64,000 nucleotides of DNA from Rothia santali (lineage in GTDB: Bacteria > Actinomycetota > Actinomycetes > Actinomycetales > Micrococcaceae): positions 1 to 64,000 of the forward strand of contig NZ_JANAFB010000007.1 of NCBI RefSeq assembly GCF_024199905.1, read 5' to 3'. The first letter of the stretch is position 1, and each line of letters opens with the position of its first letter. The notes beneath the pieces were generated by a model. It had not been told where the DNA came from and searched no databases. It was given only the letters and a program-made list of their open reading frames with translations. A program made the translations under genes and the position numbers. Positions 17,729 through 24,807 of the stretch are shown here, in pieces.

Positions 17729-17748
17729 CCCGCCCGCCGCCGCCCACC

Positions 17749-17825
17749 CCGGCTCCGGCCGCGCCGCCACCCACTCCGGCGTCGCCCGCGCCGCCCACAC
17801 CACCCCCGGCGTCGCCCGCGCCGCC
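17749..17825. repeat. Degenerate GC-rich tandem repeats upstream of priA
   Basis: Two identical 20-bp copies, CCGGCGTCGCCCGCGCCGCC, sit at 17776 and 17806 (30-bp period), with a degenerate third at 17749. They fill most of the non-coding gap before priA. They resemble slippage products; no function is visible. Confidence 0.6.
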
Positions 17826-17851
17826 ATCATCACCGAGAGATCGAGGAACCC

Positions 17852-18595
17852 ATGTCCCCTTCCGCAGAACGCCTGGAACTGCTGCCCGCCGTCGACGTCG
17901 TGGACGGCCAGGCCGTGCGCCTGGTCCAGGGCGAGGCCGGCTCCGAGACCGGCTACGGCGACCCCGTCGACGCCGCCCTGGCCTGGCAGGAGGCCGGCGC
18001 GGAGTGGCTGCACCTGGTCGACCTGGACGCCGCCTTCGGCCGCGGCGACAACGTCGAGGTGCTGCGTCGCGTCTCCGAGACGCTGGACCTGAAGATCGAG
18101 ATGTCCGGCGGCATCCGCGACGACGAGTCGCTCGCCCGCGCGCTCAGCCTCAAGCCGCACCGGATCAACCTCGGCACCGCCGCCCTGGAGAACCCCGAGT
18201 GGACGCGCCGGGTCATCGCCGAGCACGGCGAGCTGATCGCCGTCGGGCTCGACGTCCGGGGCACCACGCTCGCCGCGCGCGGCTGGACCCGCGACGGCGG
18301 CGACCTCTGGGAGGTCCTGGAGCGGCTCAACGCGGACGGCTGCGCCCGCTACGTCGTCACCGACGTGACCAAGGACGGGACGCTGCAGGGGCCCAACACC
18401 GAGCTGCTGGCCGAGGTCGCGCGCCGGACGGACAAGCCCGTGGTGGCCTCCGGCGGCATCTCGAGCCTGGAGGACATCCGGGCCCTGCGGGAGATGGTCC
18501 CGCACGGCGTCGAGGGCGCGATCGTGGGCAAGGCGCTGTACGCCGAGAAGTTCACCCTCTCCGAGGCGCTGGACCTCGCGGGACGGCCGGAGTAG
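17852..18595 (+). CDS. priA: Phosphoribosyl isomerase A (HisA; probably bifunctional HisA/TrpF)
   Basis: A 247-aa TIM barrel that isomerises ProFAR in histidine synthesis. Catalytic aspartates are in [10 protein letters not shown] and in [16 protein letters not shown]. Phosphate-binding glycine loops are MSGGIRDD and ASGGISS. In actinobacteria this protein (PriA) usually also does the TrpF step of tryptophan synthesis, because a separate trpF is missing; I infer that here from lineage only. The start has GAGGA. The stop is 2 bp before the next gene. Confidence 0.92.
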   Translation: MSPSAERLELLPAVDVVDGQAVRLVQGEAGSETGYGDPVDAALAWQEAGAEWLHLVDLDAAFGRGDNVEVLRRVSETLDLKIEMSGGIRDDESLARALSLKPHRINLGTAALENPEWTRRVIAEHGELIAVGLDVRGTTLAARGWTRDGGDLWEVLERLNADGCARYVVTDVTKDGTLQGPNTELLAEVARRTDKPVVASGGISSLEDIRALREMVPHGVEGAIVGKALYAEKFTLSEALDLAGRPE

Positions 18596-18597
18596 CC

Positions 18598-19452
18598 GTG
18601 GCCGAGCCGCGCGACCTGCCCGCCCACATCCAGGCCCAGCTCGCCAGCGCCGGGCGGGAGGCCGACACCGGCGGCCAGGCCTGGGAGGGGCGGAACCTGG
18701 GGGAGGGGACCTCCCACACCCACGCCTACCCCGGCGACGACGGCCGCACCCCCGCGCGCGTCGCCGAGGCCCTCGAGCGGTTCGGCCGGGCGGAGCTGCC
18801 GGAGGAGGGCGTCGTGGCCGCGCTCGCCGGCAGCCGGCTGTTCGCGCCGATCCTGGCGGAGGTCTCCCGCACCGAGCTCACCGCGGACGGGCTGGTCTCC
18901 GACAAGGAGGCCGACATGTCGCTGGTGAGCATCAGCGCCCCGGACGGCCGGAAGGCGCTGCCGGTGTTCACGCGGGTCGACGCCCTGACCGCCTGGCACC
19001 CCGAGGCCCGCCCGGTGGCCGCCGAGGCCCGGAAGACGGCGCTCGCGGCGGTCGAGGACGGGAACCAGCTCATGGTGGTGAACCCGGGCTCCGAGCTGAC
19101 CTTCGTGCTGCGCCGGCCCGCGCTGTGGGCCCTGGCCAAGGGCGAGGACTGGCGGCCCTCCTACGCCGACCCCCGGGTCGAGGCCGCGCTGCAGGCCTGC
19201 GCCGCGGCGGACCCGCTGATCGCCTCGGTGGGCATGACTCCGGGCCGGGGCGTGGCCAGCCGGGACGCCGAGGGCCGCATGCTGCCCGGCGGCGGCCCCG
19301 GGCCGGAGCTGGGGATCGAGCTCGGCGTGCGCGCGGGCCTGGACCGCGCCGCGCTGGACGCGACCGTCGCGGCCTTCCAGCAGCGGCTCCGCGCCGATGC
19401 GGTGATCGCCGAGCGCGTCGACTCGATGGAGCTCCGCCTCCGCGGGGCCTGA
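18598..19452 (+). CDS. SseB family protein
   Basis: 284 residues. Recognised as an SseB-like protein by the central stretch VVAALAGSRLFAPIL...EADMSLVSISAPDGRKALPVFT and ALAAVEDGNQLMVVNPGSEL, followed by a C-terminal half with LGIELGVRAGLDRAAL. The name comes from a type III secretion protein, but actinobacterial members are cytosolic proteins of unknown function that sit between priA and infC. The GTG start is 2 bp after the priA stop with no clear Shine-Dalgarno, so translation probably relies on re-initiation. Confidence 0.75.
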   Translation: MAEPRDLPAHIQAQLASAGREADTGGQAWEGRNLGEGTSHTHAYPGDDGRTPARVAEALERFGRAELPEEGVVAALAGSRLFAPILAEVSRTELTADGLVSDKEADMSLVSISAPDGRKALPVFTRVDALTAWHPEARPVAAEARKTALAAVEDGNQLMVVNPGSELTFVLRRPALWALAKGEDWRPSYADPRVEAALQACAAADPLIASVGMTPGRGVASRDAEGRMLPGGGPGPELGIELGVRAGLDRAALDATVAAFQQRLRADAVIAERVDSMELRLRGA

Positions 19453-19465
19453 GACCCGGTGAGAC

Positions 19466-19510
19466 GACGACGCCGGCCCGACCCGGGATGCGGGGCGGGC
19501 CGGCGTCGTC
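19466..19510. terminator. Perfect 15-bp hairpin between convergent genes
   Basis: Stem 19466-19480 pairs perfectly with 19496-19510 around a 15-nt GC-rich loop that can pair further. It lies between the SseB-like and DUF1844 genes, which converge, and so can terminate both. No T-run. Confidence 0.75.
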
Positions 19511-19525
19511 GCGGTCGGCCGGGGG

Positions 19526-19969
19526 TCAGAAGACGGGACCGGTGAACTTCTCGCCGGGGCCCTTGCCGCGCTCGTCGGGGATGACCGAGGCCTCGCGGAA
19601 GGCCAGCTGGAGGGAGCGCAGGCCGTCGCGCAGCGGCGCGGCGTGCTGGGAGCCGATCTCGGGGGCGGCGGCCGTGATCAGCCCGGCCAGCGCGGTGATC
19701 AGCTTGCGGGCCTCGTCGAGGTCCATGACCTCCCGGGCATCCTGCTCGGCGGCCAGGCCGCACTTGACGGCCGCCGCGCTCATCAGGTGGACGGCGGTGG
19801 TGGTGATGACCTCCACGGCGGGGACGTCCGCGATGTCGCGCAGCTGCTCGTCGACCGCGGCCTGGGCGGCGCGGGCGGTGTCCGCCAGGGAGTCGGCCTC
19901 GGGCGCCGGCGCGGGCTCCCCGGCGTCGAAGCGGTAGGTGTTCTGGTCCTCGGAGGGGGAATTGCTCAT
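19526..19969 (-). CDS. DUF1844 domain-containing protein
   Basis: 147 residues, with an acidic Pro/Ala-rich N-terminus and a helical core from about residue 45: VPAVEVITTTAVHLMSAAAVKCGL...MDLDEARKLITALAGLI, the hallmark of DUF1844. Conserved beside infC in actinobacteria; function unknown. The ATG at 19969 is chosen because it has GGAAG upstream and starts the usual acidic tail; another ATG six codons upstream is possible. Confidence 0.8.
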   Translation of the reverse strand: MSNSPSEDQNTYRFDAGEPAPAPEADSLADTARAAQAAVDEQLRDIADVPAVEVITTTAVHLMSAAAVKCGLAAEQDAREVMDLDEARKLITALAGLITAAAPEIGSQHAAPLRDGLRSLQLAFREASVIPDERGKGPGEKFTGPVF

Positions 19970-20118
19970 ACCGGCATCTTCCCACATCCGCGTGTGTCCG
20001 CCGCTCCCTCGAGGCTCCCTCGGGAAGCTCGACCCACGGGACGGACTCGAGGATCTCGCGGGAGGCTCGCCCTGCGGGACGGTTGGGGACCGGACGAAAC
20101 GATGCGGCGAGGCCCACC

Positions 20119-20147
20119 TTCACCACACGGGACCATCGTGCTAGACT
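20119..20147 (+). promoter_or_regulatory. Promoter of the infC-rpmI-rplT operon
   Basis: TTCACC at 20119-20124 and TAGACT at 20142-20147 are separated by 17 bp. Transcription would start near 20154, leaving a leader of about 205 nt before the infC ATT codon. Confidence 0.5.
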
Positions 20148-20153
20148 GTCTGG

Positions 20154-20358
20154 AGTTTCAAGCGGAGTACCCACTCCCACCCGCGTCGGCCTCAGGCTGC
20201 CGGGTCCTCGCCGCGGCACGCGGCGCCTCTCTCGCAGGGGCGTCTTCGTCGAGCCGGGGGAGTGCCTTCGCCTGAGACCGGGTGGAGGCTTTTTTCATGG
20301 CCTCAGTCGCCCACAGACGTTTTGTACGGGGGAAACCCACCGATGACAGGAGCATCAC
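20154..20358 (+). promoter_or_regulatory. infC operon leader with attenuator-like terminator
   Basis: The leader contains a terminator hairpin (20264-20272 with 20281-20289, 9 bp including two GU pairs) followed by TTTTTT at 20290-20295, upstream of the coding sequence. An early segment CCACCCG (20177-20183) is complementary to CGGGTGG (20279-20285) and would break the terminator. That same segment can instead join an early hairpin, GGAGT-ACCC-ACTCC at 20164-20177. This suggests control by alternative folding, as known for infC-rpmI-rplT leaders that respond to L20 in Firmicutes. The mechanism here is inferred. Confidence 0.5.
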
Positions 20359-21090
20359 ATTAGCGATCCACGCATCAATGACCGTATCCGCGTCCCGGAG
20401 GTCCGTCTGGTTGGCCCCAGCGGCGAACAGGTCGGGATCGTCCGCGTAGAGGACGCCCTGCGTCTGGCGCGCGAGTCGGATCTTGATCTGGTGGAGGTCG
20501 CCCCCTCCGCCAAGCCGCCGGTGTGCAAGCTCATGGACTTCGGGAAGTACAAGTACGAGGCGGCCGTCAAGGCGCGCGAGGCCCGCAAGAACCAGACCAA
20601 CACGGTCCTCAAGGAGGTCCGGTTCCGTCTCAAGATCGACGATCACGACTACGGGACCAAGGTCGGCCACGCGAAGCGCTTCCTCGCCGCGGGAGACAAG
20701 GTCAAGGCGATGATCCAGTTCCGCGGCCGCGAGCAGCAGCGCCCCGAGATGGGCGTGCGCCTGCTCGAGCGCCTTGCCGCCGACGTGGCCGAGGTGGGGA
20801 CCGTCGAGTCCAGCCCGCGCCAGGACGGCCGCAACATGGTCATGGTCATCGGCCCGGTGCGGAACAAGGCCGAGGCCCGTGCGGAGGCCCGCCGCGAGCA
20901 GCAGCGCAACGGCGAGTCCGGTGGTCGCAAGGGCCGCGAGCGGGTGGACACCCGGTCGGCGGAGCCCGTGACCAACAGCATGGCCGACGCCATGCCGGAG
21001 GCGCTGAAGCAGCAGGCCAGCGAGCAGCCGGCCGGCGAGCAGCAGGCCGCGCCGGCGCCCCGGCCGCCGAAGCCCGGTCCGGCCCACTAG
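20359..21090 (+). CDS. infC: Translation initiation factor IF-3 (ATT start codon)
   Basis: 243 residues. IF-3 binds the 30S subunit and checks start-codon pairing. The true N-terminus [19 protein letters not shown] lies upstream of any ATG/GTG/TTG start; the only suitable start is ATT at 20359 with AGGAG 7 nt before it. Non-standard ATT/ATC starts are characteristic of infC and allow IF-3 to limit its own synthesis. The N-domain runs to about residue 75, the linker KVRFRLK-like segment reads [15 protein letters not shown], and the C-domain ends near 170 (RNMVMVIGP). The last 65 residues are an Ala/Gln/Glu/Pro-rich tail absent from E. coli IF-3. Heads infC-rpmI-rplT. Confidence 0.93.
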   Translation: MSDPRINDRIRVPEVRLVGPSGEQVGIVRVEDALRLARESDLDLVEVAPSAKPPVCKLMDFGKYKYEAAVKAREARKNQTNTVLKEVRFRLKIDDHDYGTKVGHAKRFLAAGDKVKAMIQFRGREQQRPEMGVRLLERLAADVAEVGTVESSPRQDGRNMVMVIGPVRNKAEARAEARREQQRNGESGGRKGRERVDTRSAEPVTNSMADAMPEALKQQASEQPAGEQQAAPAPRPPKPGPAH

Positions 21091-21120
21091 GGCCGACCCA
21101 CGAGGCACGCGCGCTCGTCG

Positions 21121-21144
21121 CCGATCCGGTGTTCATCGGATCGG
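21121..21144 (+). promoter_or_regulatory. Hairpin in the infC-rpmI spacer
   Basis: CCGATCCG-gtgttcat-CGGATCGG is a perfect 8-bp stem with an 8-nt loop in the 159-bp spacer between infC and rpmI. It may be a processing or ribosomal-protein binding site. There is no T-run, so it is not a clear terminator. Confidence 0.4.
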
Positions 21145-21249
21145 AGGCGGGTGCGCCACCCAGCAGCAGCGGCTCGAACGGTCGTTGCACGAACACCCGG
21201 CCACGCCCAGCGGCGGGCGGGGGAAGAACACGTTAGGAGAACGGCAGCC

Positions 21250-21444
21250 ATGCCGAAGCACAAGTCTCACTCTGGTGCCAAGAAGCGCTTCAAGCTCACC
21301 GGGACCGGCAAGGTCAAGCGTCAGCAGGCCAACCGCCGCCACTACCTGGAGCACAAGTCCTCGCGCGTGACCCGCCGCCTGGCCAGCGACCAGATCGTCG
21401 ACGGCGGCCAGGCCAAGGTCATCAAGAAGATGCTGGCCAAGTAG
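21250..21444 (+). CDS. rpmI: Large ribosomal subunit protein bL35
   Basis: 64 residues, highly basic: [20 protein letters not shown] at the start, [14 protein letters not shown] in the middle, and VIKKMLAK at the end, all typical of bL35. The start has AGGAG (GTTAGGAGAAC) about 8 nt upstream. Middle gene of the infC operon. Confidence 0.97.
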   Translation: MPKHKSHSGAKKRFKLTGTGKVKRQQANRRHYLEHKSSRVTRRLASDQIVDGGQAKVIKKMLAK

Positions 21445-21532
21445 GCCCTCAGCCTCCCGGCGGCCCCGCCGCCACACCAGAAGGATTGACGGTCGCGCAG
21501 GCGCGCGACCTCGAGAAGTTAGGAGCACACAC

Positions 21533-21916
21533 GTGGCACGTGTGAAGCGGGCGGTCAACGCCCACAAGAAGCGTCGTACGATCATGGACCGCGCGTCCGG
21601 CTACCGCGGGCAGCGCTCGCGCCTGTACCGGAAGGCGAAGGAGCAGGTCACCCACTCGCTCGTCTACAGCTACGACCACCGCCGCAAGAAGAAGGGCGAC
21701 TTCCGTCGCCTGTGGATCCAGCGCATCAACGCGGCCGCCCGCGCCGAGGGCCTGACCTACAACCGCTTCATCCAGGGCCTGAAGGCCGCTGAGGTCGAGG
21801 TCGACCGCCGCATGCTGGCCGAGCTCGCCGTCAACGACGCCAACGCCTTCCGCGCGCTGGTCGAGATCGCGAAGCAGAACCTGCCCGAGGACACCTCGGC
21901 TCCGAAGGCCGCCTGA
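21533..21916 (+). CDS. rplT: Large ribosomal subunit protein bL20
   Basis: 127 residues: [20 protein letters not shown], the [16 protein letters not shown] basic helix, and [20 protein letters not shown], all diagnostic of bL20. It is an early assembly protein of the 50S subunit and in some bacteria represses its own operon. GTG start with AGGAG. The C-terminal 10 residues vary as usual. A long hairpin follows. Confidence 0.97.
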   Translation: MARVKRAVNAHKKRRTIMDRASGYRGQRSRLYRKAKEQVTHSLVYSYDHRRKKKGDFRRLWIQRINAAARAEGLTYNRFIQGLKAAEVEVDRRMLAELAVNDANAFRALVEIAKQNLPEDTSAPKAA

Positions 21917-21941
21917 GCACAGGCCGCCTGAGAGCATCGGC

Positions 21942-21993
21942 ACGACGGCGCCGCCCGCACCTTCCCGTCGGAAGGAGCGGACGGCGCCGTCGT
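21942..21993 (+). terminator. Terminator of the infC-rpmI-rplT operon
   Basis: A 12-bp perfect outer stem (21942-21953 with 21982-21993) encloses an inner hairpin (CCTTCC-cgtc-GGAAGG with more pairing beyond one mismatch). It lies 26 bp after the rplT stop. No T-run, but the length and position fit a strong terminator. Confidence 0.75.
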
Positions 21994-22090
21994 AGTATCC
22001 GCTCCCTCTCCCGATCATCCAGGTCCGGCGCCCCCGGCTCCGGCCCGCCGGACCGCCCGGCTCCGGAGCGCCCGCCGGCGCCCCGTCCGG

Positions 22091-22096
22091 TAGTCT
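22091..22096 (+). promoter_or_regulatory. -10 element of a leaderless rRNA methyltransferase promoter
   Basis: TAGTCT sits 6 nt before the GTG at 22103 with no Shine-Dalgarno between. Confidence 0.5.
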
Positions 22097-22102
22097 TGCG
22101 CC

Positions 22103-23020
22103 GTGTCTACCTACGAATTGCTCTCCCGCGAGCGGACCCTGATCAACCCGACCGCCGACCGCGTCAAGGACGTCGCCGCGCTGGCCCGCCCGCGCCAGCG
22201 CGCCAAGCGCGGCCTCTTCCTGGTCGAGGGCCCGCAGGCGCTGCGCGAGGCCCTCGCCGCGCACGCCCAGAGCCCGATCCTCGACGCGCTGTACGTGACC
22301 GAGGCGGCGCTCGAGCGGGACCCCGCCCTCGCCGGGGCGGTCGGCGCCGCGGCGGGCAGCCCCGCGCCCGTGGAGGGCCGCCGGGTCTTCGCGCGCCTGG
22401 TCAGCGAGGAGGTCCTCGCCGCGATGTCCGACGCGCTGACGCCCCAGGGCGTGCTCGCGGTCGCCCACGCCGCCAGCGTCCTGCGCGCGGACCCGTGGGG
22501 CCGGGAGCAGGCCCCGCGGCTCGTCGCGGCCATGGTCCGCGTCCAGGACCCCGGCAACGCGGGCACGCTGATCCGGGCGGCCGACGCCGCGGGCGCCGAC
22601 GCCGTGTTCGCCTCCTCCGGCAGCGTGGACGTGCTCGGGCCCAAGGCCGTCCGCTCGACCGCCGGCTCCTGTTCCACCTGCCCGTCAGCGTCGACCTGCA
22701 CCTCAAGGAGGCCGTGCGGAGGCCGCAGGTCGGGCCTGCAGGTCCTCGCCGCGGACGGCCACGGCGACGTGGACCTCGACGACCTCTCCGACGCCGCGGC
22801 GCGCGCCGACGGCCCGCCGCCCGCCGAGGGCGTGGACCTGCGCCGGCCCACCCTCTGGCTGTTCGGCAACGAGGCCCGCGGCCTGACCGGGGCCGAGAAG
22901 TCCCTGGCCGACGCCCGGGTCGCCGTTCCCGTCTACGGCCGCGCGGAGTCGCTCAACGTCGGCACCGCCGCGACCGTGTGCCTCTACGCCAGCGCCCGCG
23001 CCCAGCGCACCGCCCGGTGA
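22103..23020 (+). CDS. SpoU/TrmH-family RNA 2'-O-methyltransferase with internal compensating frameshifts
   Basis: 305 residues as read. The SpoU (SPOUT) motifs are present: VRVQDPGNAGTLIRAADAAG (motif 1), LWLFGNEARGLTG (motif 2) and SLNVGTAATVCLY (motif 3, near the C-terminus). The N-terminal substrate-binding part has RGLFLVEGPQALREAL. Oddity: between about 22665 and 22736 the open frame encodes a Cys/Ser/Arg-rich stretch alien to the family, while the neighbouring frame encodes LFHLPVSVDLHLKEAVRR, as expected there. A missing base near 22669 and an extra one near 22735 would explain it. Either sequence error or a true compensated double indel. Position after rplT matches tsnR of mycobacteria. 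Leaderless GTG start. Confidence 0.8.
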   Translation: MSTYELLSRERTLINPTADRVKDVAALARPRQRAKRGLFLVEGPQALREALAAHAQSPILDALYVTEAALERDPALAGAVGAAAGSPAPVEGRRVFARLVSEEVLAAMSDALTPQGVLAVAHAASVLRADPWGREQAPRLVAAMVRVQDPGNAGTLIRAADAAGADAVFASSGSVDVLGPKAVRSTAGSCSTCPSASTCTSRRPCGGRRSGLQVLAADGHGDVDLDDLSDAAARADGPPPAEGVDLRRPTLWLFGNEARGLTGAEKSLADARVAVPVYGRAESLNVGTAATVCLYASARAQRTAR

Positions 23021-23126
23021 GCGCGGCGGACCCGGCCGGCGCCGCCCCGGCGATCCGGGACGACGTCGTGCCGCGGCCCTCCCGCCCGGCCCGCGCCGCC
23101 CGCGGACCCGGCGGCGGGCTTCTCCC

Positions 23127-23567
23127 GTGCGGGGGGTCGGCGCGCCCCTGAGCGCCGCCGCCCCCTCCCCGCGCCTGCTGGTCGCCCGCCGCTCCTACCC
23201 GGCCGCGCTCGCCGGGCTGTGGGAGTTCCCCGGCGGCAAGGTCGAGGCGGGGGAGGGCTGCGAGGAGGCCCTGCACCGCGAGCTGGACGAGGAGCTCGGC
23301 GTCGGCGTCGGGCTCGACGGCGAGGTGACCGGCCCGCACCCCCAGGGCTGGCCGCTGAACGAGCGCGCCGCGATGCGGGTCTTCACGGGCCGGGTGTCCG
23401 CCGGGGTGCCGACGGCGGGCGCGGACCACTCCGAACTGCGCTGGGTCGAGCTCGCGGACGAGGCGGCTGTGCTCGGCCTGGAGTGGATCCCCGCGGACCT
23501 GCCGATCGTCCGGGCCCTGCTGCGCCGGGTCGGCGGGGTGGGCGGACAGGACCCGAGCATCCCCTAG
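23127..23567 (+). CDS. Nudix hydrolase, MutT-like (N-terminus uncertain)
   Basis: 146 residues. The Nudix box is seen as GGKVEAGEGCEEALHRELDEELGV (residue 33 onward: G-x5-E-x7-REL-xEE-x-G). RLLVARRSYPAALAGLWEFPGG and WVELADEAAVLGLEWIPADLPIV are typical of (deoxy)nucleoside triphosphate pyrophosphohydrolases such as 8-oxo-dGTPase. The GTG start lacks a Shine-Dalgarno. A GTG overlapping the previous stop at 23017 would be the natural coupled start, but it is in another frame that closes at 23151, so the N-terminal region may carry an indel. The TAG stop doubles as part of the pheS -10 hexamer. Confidence 0.75.
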   Translation: MRGVGAPLSAAAPSPRLLVARRSYPAALAGLWEFPGGKVEAGEGCEEALHRELDEELGVGVGLDGEVTGPHPQGWPLNERAAMRVFTGRVSAGVPTAGADHSELRWVELADEAAVLGLEWIPADLPIVRALLRRVGGVGGQDPSIP

Positions 23568-23570
23568 AAT
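23565..23570 (+). promoter_or_regulatory. -10 element for pheS-pheT
   Basis: TAGAAT, overlapping the stop codon of the Nudix gene. It implies a pheS leader of about 100 nt. A 30-codon open frame in the leader contains no phenylalanine codon, so classical Phe attenuation is not supported. Confidence 0.5.
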
Positions 23571-23674
23571 GGACATGCTCTGCGGGGCCGTGCGGCTTCC
23601 CGCCCGGACGGGGCGCACTCGCCGGGGGCCCGCCGCCAGAGCCCCGAGAACCCGAACCGAGAGATGAGTAGTTC

Positions 23675-24805
23675 ATGACTGAGACGTCGCCGGAGCGCGC
23701 CGTGGCCTCGCCGGACCCCGAGGGGGTCCTGGCCGGGATGACCGGCGTGCTGGAGAACGACCCGGAGCACGGCCTCGAGCGCGTGCGCGAGGCCCTGGCC
23801 GAGGAGGTCGAGCGGGCGCTGCGCAGCATCGACTCCGAGACCCCGGACTTCGAGGCGCTCAAGGCGGTCAGGCTCCGGTTCACCGGCGAGAAGTCCGCGA
23901 TCTCACTCGTCAACCGCCAGATGCGCGCGCTGTCGAAGGAGCACAAGAAGGAGATCGGCAAGGTCCTCGGCCAGTCCCGCGGGCGCCTCACCCAGGCGCT
24001 CGAGGCCCGCGAGGCTGTGCTCGAGGAGGAGCACGCCGCGCGGATCCTCGTGGAGGAGACCGTGGACGTCACCGCCTCGGCCGGGCGCCGCGGCGTCGGC
24101 GGCCGGCACCCCGTCAACACCCTCCAGGAGCGCGCGGCCGACGTCTTCGTCGCGATGGGCTGGGAGGTCGAGGACGGCCCCGAGGCCGAGTCCGAATGGT
24201 ACAACTTCGACGCCCTGAACTTCAAGCCCGACCACCCCGCCCGCGAGCTGCAGGACACGTTCTTCCTCGAGCCGGTCGGGGCGCACACGGTGCTGCGCAC
24301 GCACACCTCGCCCGTGCAGATGCGCTCGCTGCACCGCCGTTCCCTGCCGCTCTACGTCGTCTGCCCCGGGCGGGTCTACCGCACCGACGAGCTCGACGCG
24401 ACGCACACCCCCGTCTTCCACCAGATCGAGGGGCTGGCCGTGGACCGCGGCCTGACCATGGCCGACCTCAAGGGGACGCTGGAGCACTTCGCGCGCCAGA
24501 TGTTCGGCCCCGAGGCCATGATCCGGCTGCGCCCCAACTACTTCCCCTTCACCGAGCCGTCCGCCGAGATGGACGTCTGGCACCCGGGCGCCAAGGGCGG
24601 CCCGCAGTGGATCGAGTGGGGCGGCTGCGGCATGGTCCACCCCAACGTGCTGCGCGCCGCCGGCGTCGACCCCGAGATGTACTCGGGCTTCGCCTTCGGC
24701 ATGGGCATCGACCGCACGCTGATGTTCCGCAACGGCGTGCCGGACATGCGCGACATGGTCGAGGGCGACATCCGCTTCAGCGAACACTTCGGGATGGAGA
24801 TCTGA
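23675..24805 (+). CDS. pheS: Phenylalanine--tRNA ligase alpha subunit
   Basis: 376 residues. The N-terminal coiled coil (about 35-125) is followed by the class II catalytic core: HPVNTLQERAADVF, the motif 2 region FRTDELDATHTPVFHQIEGLAV-like (here VYRTDELDATHTPVFHQIEG), the Phe-pocket RPNYFPFTEPSAEMDVW, and motif 3 GFAFGMGIDRTLMFRNGVPD. It pairs with PheT as an alpha2-beta2 enzyme. The ATG lies 2 bp before pheT begins at the other end; the genes are co-transcribed. Confidence 0.97.
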   Translation: MTETSPERAVASPDPEGVLAGMTGVLENDPEHGLERVREALAEEVERALRSIDSETPDFEALKAVRLRFTGEKSAISLVNRQMRALSKEHKKEIGKVLGQSRGRLTQALEAREAVLEEEHAARILVEETVDVTASAGRRGVGGRHPVNTLQERAADVFVAMGWEVEDGPEAESEWYNFDALNFKPDHPARELQDTFFLEPVGAHTVLRTHTSPVQMRSLHRRSLPLYVVCPGRVYRTDELDATHTPVFHQIEGLAVDRGLTMADLKGTLEHFARQMFGPEAMIRLRPNYFPFTEPSAEMDVWHPGAKGGPQWIEWGGCGMVHPNVLRAAGVDPEMYSGFAFGMGIDRTLMFRNGVPDMRDMVEGDIRFSEHFGMEI

Positions 24806-24807
24806 AC

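Noticed and set aside
21174-21189. SOS-box-like TCGAAC-GGTC-GTTGCA before rpmI
   Set aside because: The second arm mismatches, it lies inside the infC-rpmI spacer of a ribosomal operon and there is no biological reason for SOS control.
23575-23667. 30-codon leader peptide before pheS as an attenuator
   Set aside because: It has no phenylalanine codons, no Shine-Dalgarno and no terminator-like hairpin with a T-run follows.
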